Below are positions 41,463 through 50,430 of a DNA stretch of 64,000 nt, piece after piece (within the stretch, counting starts at the first letter, position 1; every line of letters begins with the position of its first letter). Source of the DNA: Alishewanella metallidurans. Its GTDB lineage: Bacteria; Pseudomonadota; Gammaproteobacteria; Enterobacterales; Alteromonadaceae. The stretch spans positions 310,001 through 374,000 of the forward strand of contig NZ_JALAHQ010000001.1 of NCBI RefSeq assembly GCF_036983985.1, written 5' to 3'. The notes under the pieces are model-generated. The model searched no databases and was not told the origin of the DNA. It was given only the letters and a program-made list of their open reading frames with translations. The translations under genes were made by a program, and so were the position numbers.

Positions 41463-44219
41463 TTAAAACGCGGGTGTGTAACGCAGTGAAACGCCTAAAG
41501 TACGACCTAAAACTGAGTAATCGCTAACGGTATTAAAATGGTTAGCGCCAGATAGAGGTAACGGGGGGGCTTTATCTAACAAGTTATCAACACCGGCTGT
41601 AACGCGCACCTCATCAGTTGCTTGCCATGATGCTGATAAGTCAATGTAGTTTTGCGCGGCAATACTGATACTGCGGTTAGCATCATTTTCAACCGAGCCA
41701 ATACGGCGCCAGCCCAGTTGTACGCCTACTGTGTCAATATTCCAGTCTAGTGTCATGCGGTGTTTGTAGTCAGCTTGTAACACGCTAGCAAAGTCGCCTG
41801 AACAAGCACTGCCAAAGGTACCTTTACAATCTATTGCGGCAACTGTGGCATTATTTTGCCGAGTTTGTTTAGTAATAATTGTACCTTGGTATCCCGCTTT
41901 CATGCTGCCGCCCATAAAGGCAGGTGCTGCAAAGCGGTAATTTAATGCTAAATCAAAGCCACTTTGTTTCATTGCAGCTAAGTTAAAGTCGTTCACTATG
42001 GCGGTGCTAATTAACCCCGTTTGTGGGTTACGTGGTACTGCGTCACATAATGGGTTGCCGGCAACAGGGTTGTCGATATAGCAGTTTTTCAGTGCGGCAG
42101 CGGGCTGTATTTGGCTTACCGCGTCAGTAATTTCAATATTGTAGTAATCCAAAGTTGCATCGAAGCCGTCGATATAAGACGGTGTGAACACCAAGCCTAG
42201 GGTCGATGATTCGGCTTGCTCTGGTTTAATATTGGGGTTACCACCATAGGTATAGCTTGCCGTTGATGCATCAAACGGCGTGCCAACAGCTGCTGCGCCA
42301 TAGCGCGCACACTGCTCAGCATTACCCGTGCCTAATAAACACGGATCACCGTTAAAACGACCAGCAAAGCGCGGTACAAATTGGGCGTCGGTTTGATCAA
42401 ACAACGCCAGTGATAGCGCGGTAATAGGGCTAGCAAATTCGCCTAGGTTAGGCGCACGAAACGCGGTTTGGTGGCTAGCGCGAATACGGACATCGCTATT
42501 AATCGCCCAGTTTAAACCTAACTTATAAGTGTTTTTAGCATCGGTATTAGAGTACTCCGAAATACGATAAGCGCCTTCAAAATCTAATTGATCAAAAAAC
42601 GGCATATCAAATAACAACGGAACTAAAACTTCGGCATAAACTTCTTTACTATCAAAGCCAGCGTTCATATCAAATACGCTAACGGCCGCATAACTGGTGC
42701 CATTACGAAAAGCATCGCCAGGTATTTGTTTGCCAGACTCTTTACGATATTCATAACCTAACGCATAGCTTACTGCGCCGGCTGGTAGTTCAAATAGGGG
42801 AGTTGAGTCGCCAGAAAGTGTTGCGGCAAGCACGTTTTGCGTACGCTCACGGTTTGAATAGAGTAATGGTGTGCTAAAGGAGCTTAGGTCTAAATTAGGG
42901 TCAAATAAGTCGACGCTATTGGCAATTGCAGCAAACCTGCTGCCACCGGTGTTATTGATTTTATAGGCATTGTTATAAATAGTTGAGGTTTCGTCGGTAC
43001 GGCCAAACTGCGCGTACATGTCATAGCGTAAGCTATCGGTGATATCGCCTTTTAAGCCAAACTGATACTGACTAGACTCACGCACGGCATCGGTATGCTG
43101 TAAACCTAAACCTAAATTCCGTGCCACGTTAACTACGGCTTGTCCATTGCTATCAAAACTAATTAAATTTCGTGCTTCAGCTGGAATAAACGGATTATCG
43201 ATGGTTAATGTTACCTTCTCGTTAACGCTAACCGGAGTTTGACCACTAGCGCCAGCACCGTTTACCTTAACTTTGGCATACATAACCCGGCCATATAGCT
43301 GAGCATAATCGCTAAATTCTGTATCAAAAAATAAGCCCGCTGATAAACGGTCCATAGGCTGAATTAAGTTACGCTCACCATTGATGTTAGTGTTATTGGC
43401 AGTAGCCGTAACTGCACCACTATCACTAATACCAAAGCTATTACCGCTGGCTACATCAGTATAAAAACCACCGGTGTTAATCATGCTGTTACTGTTTTGC
43501 ATGGCCCAACTACGATCACCCGCCAGCAACGCTTTACGCTCAGAATAACCAACATAACCGGTAAGATGACCACGACCATTAGCAATATCACCACCAAACA
43601 CAGCTTCAGTGTTTAGCTTTTCTGCACCATCTTGCGCGGTTTCATAGCTCGCTGATAGCTCAACGCCGTCGAACTGGTCGTCCATAATAAAGTTCACCAC
43701 ACCAGCAACGGCATCGGCACCATAAACAGCAGCAGCGCCGCCAGTTAATACGTCAACCCGCTTAATTAAACCAGCAGGGATAATATTAACGTCAACCGAG
43801 TTACGAAAACTAAAAGGCACCGCCCGAGTGCCATTAATTAATACCAGTGTACGGTTTTGGCCAAGGCTGCGCAGGTCAATGGTTGAAGAACCTAAAGAGT
43901 CACCTACTGTAGCGCCGGTCGCATTTGCACCAGCGGCTGCTTGTGGCAGTTTTGCGGTAATATCTTCTACGTTTACCGCGCGGTCTAGCTGAATTTGCAC
44001 TTCATCTACTGAGGCAACAGGGCTTGATGCAACTAACTCAGTACGCGCAATACGCGAACCGGTAATAGTAATAACTTCCGGCTTTTCAGCACTGTTAGTA
44101 CTGTCTTGCTGTTGGGCTAATGCGAGCTGGCTAAACAGTGCTAAGTTAACTGCTAGCGCCAGCTTAGATGCGTTGCGTAGATTAAAGCTGCTATGTTTAT
44201 TGCCGAGATACGTTGTCAT
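41463..44219 (-). CDS. TonB-dependent outer-membrane receptor
   Basis: 918-residue outer-membrane receptor. A signal peptide (about 1-35, ending LALAQQQ) precedes a plug domain with ITITGSRIARTELVASSPVASV, LRSLGQNRTLVLINGTRAVPF and VDVLTGGAAAVYGADAVAGVVNFIM. A 22-strand barrel with NIKPEQAESSTLGLVFTPSYIDG follows, ending in an aromatic residue (TPAF). No secretin/TonB short N-terminal signalling domain is present. The receptor type resembles the large carbohydrate/peptide-uptake group in this order; the substrate is unknown. A run of seven G (41563-41569) interrupts the C-terminal coding part. It is divergent from anmK (about 200 bp). Confidence 0.93.
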   Translation of the reverse strand: MTTYLGNKHSSFNLRNASKLALAVNLALFSQLALAQQQDSTNSAEKPEVITITGSRIARTELVASSPVASVDEVQIQLDRAVNVEDITAKLPQAAAGANATGATVGDSLGSSTIDLRSLGQNRTLVLINGTRAVPFSFRNSVDVNIIPAGLIKRVDVLTGGAAAVYGADAVAGVVNFIMDDQFDGVELSASYETAQDGAEKLNTEAVFGGDIANGRGHLTGYVGYSERKALLAGDRSWAMQNSNSMINTGGFYTDVASGNSFGISDSGAVTATANNTNINGERNLIQPMDRLSAGLFFDTEFSDYAQLYGRVMYAKVKVNGAGASGQTPVSVNEKVTLTIDNPFIPAEARNLISFDSNGQAVVNVARNLGLGLQHTDAVRESSQYQFGLKGDITDSLRYDMYAQFGRTDETSTIYNNAYKINNTGGSRFAAIANSVDLFDPNLDLSSFSTPLLYSNRERTQNVLAATLSGDSTPLFELPAGAVSYALGYEYRKESGKQIPGDAFRNGTSYAAVSVFDMNAGFDSKEVYAEVLVPLLFDMPFFDQLDFEGAYRISEYSNTDAKNTYKLGLNWAINSDVRIRASHQTAFRAPNLGEFASPITALSLALFDQTDAQFVPRFAGRFNGDPCLLGTGNAEQCARYGAAAVGTPFDASTASYTYGGNPNIKPEQAESSTLGLVFTPSYIDGFDATLDYYNIEITDAVSQIQPAAALKNCYIDNPVAGNPLCDAVPRNPQTGLISTAIVNDFNLAAMKQSGFDLALNYRFAAPAFMGGSMKAGYQGTIITKQTRQNNATVAAIDCKGTFGSACSGDFASVLQADYKHRMTLDWNIDTVGVQLGWRRIGSVENDANRSISIAAQNYIDLSASWQATDEVRVTAGVDNLLDKAPPLPLSGANHFNTVSDYSVLGRTLGVSLRYTPAF

Positions 44220-44422
44220 CTTTATATACTCCCTGTTGCTAGCGCAATGATATTCGTTCAGATTGATGGATTTTTTATACGTTGTTCGCTATTTATGCTG
44301 AATTTATACGCCAGCTTTTTTGCTTTTGCAATTTTATTTAGTAAGCATGCATATATTGTTGGATAAATTATTCATGGTAAAGTTAAGCTTCGTGCCCAAA
44401 TGTCATGCTCAAGGAAATAATA

Positions 44423-45625
44423 ATGCACAGCCATATTCAGCAGCTATTTGATATTGCTGCTAAACCCAGTCGTAAAATAATTGGCCTAATGAGCGGTACC
44501 TCGCTTGATGGTTTAGATGTGGCCTTGTGTGAGCTGAGCGGCAACGGTTTAGACACTAATATTAGCGTGTTGCAGTTTATGACCGTTGATTATGACGCTG
44601 ATTATAAGCAGCGGGTGAAAGCGGTGTTTGCTAAGCGCGAGGTTGATTTACAAAGTGTGACCTTACTTAACCCATGGATTGGCCTAGAGCATGGCAGAAT
44701 GATTAACCAGTGTTTAGCTAAGTGGCAGTTAACAGCAGCAGACGTTGATGTGATAGCCAGCCATGGCCAAACTATTTTTCATTGTCCTAAACGCCAACAT
44801 AACCTCGCTGATTACGGTAATGCTACCTTACAAATTGGTGATGGCGATCATCTTGCGGTAACTACCGGCATAACGACTATTAGTGATTTTCGCCAGAAAC
44901 ATATTGCTGCCGGTGGCGAGGGTGCGCCTTTAGCGGTATATGGTGATTATCTATTGTTTAGTAGTCGCGACGAAAATCGCATCATGCTGAACATTGGCGG
45001 TATCGCTAACTTTACGTGGCTGCCGCAAACTCTTGATGCTAATGCGGTATTTAGTAGTGATATTGGCCCCGGCAATACCATGATGGATGCGTTTATCCAA
45101 CGGCATTATCCAGCTCAACACTTTGATGCCGATGCCAAGCTAGCAAAAGCCGGTAAGGTAAGTGAGCCTTTACTGGGGGCCTTGATGCAAGATGAGTTTT
45201 TTACCCTTAACTTTCCTAAAACGACGGGGCCAGAGGTATTTAATTTAGCCTATTTAGCTAACGCCCAACAGCAGTCTGGCACGCAAAGTTTAAGCCATGC
45301 CGATATTATGGCAACGTTAAACTGTTTTTCCGCACAGATGATTATTGCGGCTATTAAGCAAACCACCGCCCAGCTAGATAACTTTGTTATTTATGCCAGT
45401 GGTGGTGGCATTCATAACCCCGTATTAATGAGCCAAATTCAACACGCATTACCTGAAGTAGCTATAAAAACTACTGCCGATTTAGGTATAAACCCAGATG
45501 CTAAAGAAGCGGTGTTATTTGCCGTACTGGCAAATGAATGTTTAGTGGGTGGTAAACAGCAGTTTAGTAATGCGCGTGAGGGCATACCTGGCGTAACTAT
45601 GGGTAAAATTAGCTTTGCTGATTAG
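44423..45625 (+). CDS. anmK: Anhydro-N-acetylmuramic acid kinase AnmK
   Basis: Cytoplasmic kinase of peptidoglycan recycling: converts 1,6-anhydroMurNAc to MurNAc-6-phosphate with ATP and water. Family blocks are IGLMSGTSLDGLDVALCEL, ASHGQTIFH, LQIGDGDHLA, SDFRQKHIAAGGEGAPLA, NIGGIANFT and GPGNTMMDAF. I chose the ATG at 44423, preceded by AAGGAA; an ATG at 44405 would add six residues. The 400 residues are slightly longer than E. coli AnmK. It shares a divergent control region with the TonB-dependent receptor and complements ampD at 7.6 kb. Confidence 0.95.
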   Translation: MHSHIQQLFDIAAKPSRKIIGLMSGTSLDGLDVALCELSGNGLDTNISVLQFMTVDYDADYKQRVKAVFAKREVDLQSVTLLNPWIGLEHGRMINQCLAKWQLTAADVDVIASHGQTIFHCPKRQHNLADYGNATLQIGDGDHLAVTTGITTISDFRQKHIAAGGEGAPLAVYGDYLLFSSRDENRIMLNIGGIANFTWLPQTLDANAVFSSDIGPGNTMMDAFIQRHYPAQHFDADAKLAKAGKVSEPLLGALMQDEFFTLNFPKTTGPEVFNLAYLANAQQQSGTQSLSHADIMATLNCFSAQMIIAAIKQTTAQLDNFVIYASGGGIHNPVLMSQIQHALPEVAIKTTADLGINPDAKEAVLFAVLANECLVGGKQQFSNAREGIPGVTMGKISFAD

Positions 45626-45639
45626 TGCTTAACTTAGAT

Positions 45640-45743
45640 TTGAAACAAGCCTACCCACGCCTACACGTCGTAAACCCACCCTTGGGGACTCGTTTCAGCC
45701 CGTCCAGGGCTTCAACGGTTGGCTTAGGGTAATCTTGTTTCAA
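45640..45743. repeat. Small element with terminal inverted repeats
   Basis: TTGAAACAAG (45640-45649) and CTTGTTTCAA (45734-45743) are perfect 10-bp inverted repeats; with two mismatches the match extends to TACCC. The 104-bp unit contains CCCTTGGGGACTCG and CGTCCAGGG, which look like shorter internal palindromic pieces. It lies between the convergent anmK and ctlX genes, and looks like a MITE/REP-type element or an elaborate bidirectional terminator. Confidence 0.5.
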
Positions 45744-45764
45744 CATCATAGCTCACTAAGAACG

Positions 45765-46688
45765 CTACGCTTTTTGCATAGACGGATGCACACCGGCAAG
45801 CATACACCGCACTGAACCGCCGGCGGCTTCTATGGTCGGCACGGCTAACGGTAGCAAGCGGGTATATTGCTTAAGCGTGGTTTTTTGTGCTTCGCTTAGC
45901 GCGTTAAATGCCGTTTCCGATAATGCTAATACTGAGCCGTCTGCCGCTTGCAGTTCTAACGCATTGCCGCAAAACTGATGAATTTGCTGGTTGCTTAGCT
46001 CAATTACACTAAGGCCACTTTGTTTAAATAAGTTATATAAACGCGGCTTATCGGCTGTGGCCACCATGTTCATGCCAATCATGACAAACTGTGTTGCCAC
46101 GCACATTAAAACATTGGTGTGATAAATGGGCATATTATGCTCATCAGCCGCATTAAACAGCACATCTTGATAACCAAGCAGCTGACATACTTGGCGCAAT
46201 AGTTCAGCATCAGTGCGTTTAGATTCTACGGAGTAGGCTAACTTATGCTGGTGATCAAACACAACAGAGCCCGTGCCTTCTAAAAACTTATCTTCGTTGG
46301 CAAAGCGGCGAAAATCAACGTATTGCTGGTACTGATAGTTGGCTTGTAAAAAATTGATAATATCTTGGCGATATTCTAAGCGCCGGTTTCTGGCATACAT
46401 GGGGTAGCTAATAACTAAACCATTATGATGGGTAGAAAACCAGTTGTTTGGGAATACCGAGTCGGGTGTGCTGGTGCCTGTATCTTCAAAAACATGCACT
46501 TGTATGCCGTTATTTTGTAATGTTGTTATGGCATTAGTCACTTCAGCATAGGCCGCTTTTGCTGTTTGCTTCGCATCAAGTGGCCGCTGAAATGCGTTAT
46601 CGGCCATAGTTTGCGGATTTGACACAAACTGATGCGGGCGCACCATAACAATACTATTAGGTGCTTGTTTATTAGCTACTGTACTCAA
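45765..46688 (-). CDS. ctlX: Citrulline utilisation hydrolase CtlX-type
   Basis: 307-residue guanidino-group-modifying-fold enzyme (arginine deiminase/amidinotransferase relative). Characteristic blocks are IVMVRPHQFVSNPQTMADNAFQ, DSVFPNNWFSTH, DKFLEGTGSVVFDHQHKLAY, YHTNVLMCVATQFVMIGM and GGSVRCMLAGVH with the nucleophile Cys. It begins with TTG at 46688, preceded by GAGG, 3 bp after the ornithine cyclodeaminase stop. The pair could feed citrulline to ornithine and then to proline. Confidence 0.88.
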   Translation of the reverse strand: MSTVANKQAPNSIVMVRPHQFVSNPQTMADNAFQRPLDAKQTAKAAYAEVTNAITTLQNNGIQVHVFEDTGTSTPDSVFPNNWFSTHHNGLVISYPMYARNRRLEYRQDIINFLQANYQYQQYVDFRRFANEDKFLEGTGSVVFDHQHKLAYSVESKRTDAELLRQVCQLLGYQDVLFNAADEHNMPIYHTNVLMCVATQFVMIGMNMVATADKPRLYNLFKQSGLSVIELSNQQIHQFCGNALELQAADGSVLALSETAFNALSEAQKTTLKQYTRLLPLAVPTIEAAGGSVRCMLAGVHPSMQKA

Positions 46689-46691
46689 GGT

Positions 46692-47741
46692 TTAGGCCTC
46701 ACGAATGACCGAAAACAAATTACGCGGATCGGCTTGCTGAGTAATTAAATCTAATACTTGATATTCCGGCTGCTGCAGCAATAAATCACGAATAAATACC
46801 AGCGCAGAAAAATCTTCACTGGCAAAACCTACACCATCAAACACAATTAATTGCTGATCATTATCGCGCGCTGTTACCTGCTGGTTTACCACCTGATGAA
46901 ACTCGGTAACGGCAAAGTTAGCTGGTAAGTGTTGAATTTCACCCTCAATACGGGTTTGTGGCTCAAACTCGACAAATACTTTATCGGCACGTTGTAAAAT
47001 TTTACTGTCCAGCTCGGTTTTACCCGGGCAGTCGCCGCCAATAGCATTAATAAATACGCCGTTTGTTATCATATCATTGTGCAATACGATGGCGTTTTTC
47101 TTATCGGCAGTGCAGGTAGTAATAATGTGTGCACCAGTAACGGCTTCAGCGGCAGATGAGCATATAACCACGTCAATATTAAAACCCTGCAAGTTGTTGT
47201 AGGTTTTTTCGCTGGCGCTGCGGTCAATGTCATATAGCCTAAATTGGCGAATACCTAACACGGTTTTCATTGCTAAGGCTTGGAATTCTGATTGGGCGCC
47301 ATTACCTATTAAAGCTAAGGTGGTCGCATTAGTTGGTGCGCAGTATTTGGCAACCATAGCGGATGTAGCCGCGGTTCTAAGTGCAGTTAACACACACATT
47401 TCAGATAATAGGATAGGGTAACCGGTAGCCACGTCGGCTAATAAACCAAAGGCAGCCACGGTTTGTAAGTTCTGTTTAGTATTAATCGGGTGGCCATTTA
47501 CGTACTTACAGGCAAACATATTGCCATCACTTACTGGCATTAACTCAATAACACCATCTTTAGAATGGCTGGCGTAGCGGGCTGATTTTTCAAATAAGTG
47601 CCAGCGCTTATAGTCGGCTTCCACACACTTAACTAACGCGCTAATGCAGGTTTCTATACCAAGCGTATTAATGAGCTTTTTCATGCTTGCCACGCTAACA
47701 AAGGGCACTCCTTGCTTGGGCGCGATTATAAAATTATCCAT
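46692..47741 (-). CDS. Ornithine cyclodeaminase
   Basis: 349-residue NAD-dependent enzyme of the OCD/mu-crystallin family, converting ornithine to proline and ammonia. The N-terminal half has RYASHSKDGVIELMPVSDG and MFACKYVNGHP. The Rossmann domain has ATTLALIGNGAQSEFQALAM and TCTADKKNAIV, then FINAIGGDCPGKTELD, which carries the catalytic Asp. It heads a two-gene unit with ctlX and is divergent from an Lrp-type regulator gene across 174 bp. Confidence 0.93.
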   Translation of the reverse strand: MDNFIIAPKQGVPFVSVASMKKLINTLGIETCISALVKCVEADYKRWHLFEKSARYASHSKDGVIELMPVSDGNMFACKYVNGHPINTKQNLQTVAAFGLLADVATGYPILLSEMCVLTALRTAATSAMVAKYCAPTNATTLALIGNGAQSEFQALAMKTVLGIRQFRLYDIDRSASEKTYNNLQGFNIDVVICSSAAEAVTGAHIITTCTADKKNAIVLHNDMITNGVFINAIGGDCPGKTELDSKILQRADKVFVEFEPQTRIEGEIQHLPANFAVTEFHQVVNQQVTARDNDQQLIVFDGVGFASEDFSALVFIRDLLLQQPEYQVLDLITQQADPRNLFSVIREA

Positions 47742-47915
47742 GTTTTACCTTGTTACGTCGTTGTGTTGTGAATCGTTTATCTGTGTCGCTAATGTTAGAA
47801 GATGTCGCTGTTATTTAAAATGTCAAAAATATATACTAAGTGAGTTGTTTTTAGGCAAATTGCTAATTGTTAACTTGCACTTTGCTATGTCTGGCCGTTA
47901 ACTGAAGTAAAACCG

Positions 47916-48347
47916 ATGAAAGCTTATATATATGACTCATTAGATAGCGCGCTAATTGGCGAATTGCGTAAAGATGGGCGGGCGTCTATTTCTTATTTGG
48001 CTCAAGCACTAAAGGTGTCGCGGGCGACAGTACAAAACCGCTTAGATCGACTGGTGTCATCCGGCGCTATTTTAGGTTTTACCGTGCGAGTGCGGGCCGA
48101 GGTAGAGCAGCAGGTAGTGCGCGCCATTATGATGATTGAGGTGACGGGTAAATCGACGTCTCAGGTCGTGCAAAAAATACGTGGCATACCAGAGCTGGTT
48201 AAATTGCACACCACGAATGGCGCGTGGGATCTCGTTGCAGAAATACAAACCACCAGTTTAGCTGAGTTTGACCGAGTATTGCGCCAGGTAAGGGAAGTGG
48301 ACGGCATTCTTAATAGTGAAACCAGTTTGTTGCTATCCAGTATGTAG
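47916..48347 (+). CDS. Lrp/AsnC-family regulator
   Basis: 143-residue regulator. The HTH (about 8-60) has LDSALIGELRKDGRASISYL and LKVSRATVQNRLDRLVSSGAI. The ligand-binding RAM domain (about 70-140) has VRAIMMIEVTGKSTSQVVQKI and LHTTNGAWDLVAEIQT. The divergent location suggests it controls the ocd-ctlX operon in response to arginine, citrulline or ornithine; that is inference. Confidence 0.92.
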   Translation: MKAYIYDSLDSALIGELRKDGRASISYLAQALKVSRATVQNRLDRLVSSGAILGFTVRVRAEVEQQVVRAIMMIEVTGKSTSQVVQKIRGIPELVKLHTTNGAWDLVAEIQTTSLAEFDRVLRQVREVDGILNSETSLLLSSM

Positions 48348-48369
48348 TTCATGCGTTTGCAGGTAAGAA

Positions 48370-48400
48370 AAAGCGACGCCTAATTAATAAGCGTCGCTTT
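48370..48400. terminator. Bidirectional terminator
   Basis: AAAGCGACGC (48370-48379) and GCGTCGCTTT (48391-48400) form a perfect 10-bp stem with A and T tracts on both sides, between the convergent Lrp-type and M4 protease genes. Confidence 0.9.
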
Positions 48401-48409
48401 ATCAAAAGC

Positions 48410-50215
48410 TTACTGGTAACTCCACGCTTGTGTTAAGCCACTAAAGCTTTGATAAGCACGAATACCAACGTGCCACTTACCGGCTTGTGGGTTAGTGATG
48501 GTACAAGACTCTGTGCTACCGTTTTTATATGGACGGCAAGTATAGGATGAGGTGGTAGGTGCGCTGCCAAAACGCAGATATAAGTCAGCATCGCCGCTGC
48601 CACCGCTAATGTTTACTTTTAAGCTTTTAGCGCCGGCTGGCACCGTAATTTCGTTACGTGCCCAGTTACCGCTAGTCGAGCTTAAGTTAGTTAAGGTGCC
48701 TGAATTACTGTCACCTGGAGGCGTAGTGCCGCCACAAGCGGCATTAACACCTACCACGGAAAAGGCCGCGGTTACATCGGCTTGGCTGTAACCTTTATCT
48801 GCGGTAGCTTTATACACACCACAGGCCGCGTTGACATAATTACTGTTGGCGTTCCAGTAAATTTGGTTGGCAAGGGTAAATACTTCAAAGGCTTTACGTG
48901 TAGTCCAGCCGCTAGTGGTGGCGAGTTTGTAAAAGGCTTTGTTAAATACACCAGAACTGTGGTGAACGTCCATGCCCGATCTAAAATCACTGGCGTGGCC
49001 TATTGAGCTGCCATCTTGCGGCGGGTTAGCCATGTAGCGTAGCGCACCATTACTTTTGAAAATATCAGCACCTACTTTCCAGTCATTGCTGCCGTGCATA
49101 AAGTTTTCTGCCGCTTCACCAGCCATATCGGAGAACGCTTCGTTAATACCACCTGATTGGCCGCTATACACTAAGCCTGAATTAAATTCGGTAAAGCCGT
49201 GGCTTACTTCGTGCGCAGATACGTCTAGGCTTACTAATGGATAGAAGGTCGAACCACCGTCGCCAAAGGTCATTTGGCTGCCATCCCAAAACGCATTTTC
49301 ATAGTTATTACCGTAATGCACGCGCATCCGCAGTTTGCGCTGTAACGGGTTAACGCCAATCCACGCTTGATACATATCAAATACTACACCACCATAATAG
49401 TGAGCGTCGTTAAGTGGTGAGTAAGCGCCGTTAATTTGCTTTACGGTATTGGTTGGGCAGGTGAACTGATGAATGCTGCCACCAGAAGTTGAGCCATTCA
49501 TATTAATAGTTTCAACATTGTTATTAGTCATACGGCAATTGTTGTCGACGTTTAAATAACCGTAATCTACACCGTAATAGTACTGGCCGGTTTTCTGGTT
49601 ACCGCCTGGGCCTTGTGCATCTTTATGCGCAATACCTTCCCATTGCTGCAGTACTTCTGCGCTATTAGCGTCAATAATATAGAATGGGCGGCTTGGCTCG
49701 CCATTTACCTCGGTAACATAATCACTGATATACACTAAACGCGCTTGCTGGTTGTCATCGAGATACACCCACAATTTCGCTTTTTCGCTAAGTTGTTTTA
49801 ATGCTTGTAGATCAACCTTAAGTGCACCACCCAACTGCTTTGCCACAGGCAAGAAAGCTTTACTTGCTGTAAGCGCGGGTGTCGCAGAAGCTAAATCATG
49901 GCTAATGGCATTAACTACTTCGCCACTAACATCGCTAAAACCTGCTGCTGACTCTAATGCCACCACACTATGGCCCCACACCGGAACACCTTGGTACAAC
50001 TGCTGTAAACGAACCTTGTTTTGGCCATCAGCACGCACAATGCTACGGCTAACTGCAAACGCCGGTTCATCGGCATTCATGGTTTGCTGCTGGCTTTGAC
50101 TAGATAATAATTTTATATCGGCAGTAGTTGCGGGGGTAACGTCAGCAGCAACAGCCGATTGGCTGCAAGCGAGCAGCACCGCGATAGCGGTAGCTGATAA
50201 TATCGGATTACGCAT
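48410..50215 (-). CDS. Secreted M4 metalloprotease (vibriolysin-like) with PPC domain
   Basis: 601-residue thermolysin-family protease. Signal peptide about 1-23, then FTP/PepSY propeptide (about 45-195). The catalytic domain has HEVSH with His335, Glu336 and His339, and Glu359 in GGINEAFSD as third zinc ligand. A C-terminal PPC domain (about 505-601, VPAGAKSLKVNISGGSGDADLYLRFG) is typical of secreted marine proteases and is often removed. Secretion is probably by a type II system, which is not in this window. Confidence 0.95.
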   Translation of the reverse strand: MRNPILSATAIAVLLACSQSAVAADVTPATTADIKLLSSQSQQQTMNADEPAFAVSRSIVRADGQNKVRLQQLYQGVPVWGHSVVALESAAGFSDVSGEVVNAISHDLASATPALTASKAFLPVAKQLGGALKVDLQALKQLSEKAKLWVYLDDNQQARLVYISDYVTEVNGEPSRPFYIIDANSAEVLQQWEGIAHKDAQGPGGNQKTGQYYYGVDYGYLNVDNNCRMTNNNVETINMNGSTSGGSIHQFTCPTNTVKQINGAYSPLNDAHYYGGVVFDMYQAWIGVNPLQRKLRMRVHYGNNYENAFWDGSQMTFGDGGSTFYPLVSLDVSAHEVSHGFTEFNSGLVYSGQSGGINEAFSDMAGEAAENFMHGSNDWKVGADIFKSNGALRYMANPPQDGSSIGHASDFRSGMDVHHSSGVFNKAFYKLATTSGWTTRKAFEVFTLANQIYWNANSNYVNAACGVYKATADKGYSQADVTAAFSVVGVNAACGGTTPPGDSNSGTLTNLSSTSGNWARNEITVPAGAKSLKVNISGGSGDADLYLRFGSAPTTSSYTCRPYKNGSTESCTITNPQAGKWHVGIRAYQSFSGLTQAWSYQ

Positions 50216-50430
50216 CTCGTGTTTCCTTAATAAGGTTAATTATTTGTTTAATTCTTTAACTTTGCATTCACAGCAACTGTAGCGGAATGCCAAACAAATA
50301 ACTGAGATGAGAAATAAAAATCAGCAATATATCAGCTGAATATCAAAACGCTGTTTCAGCGCTGGGTAAAGTCGTAAATGAATAAAAAATGTCGCGTCTA
50401 TTGATAAAAAAATAATGGCTTAACTTACTT

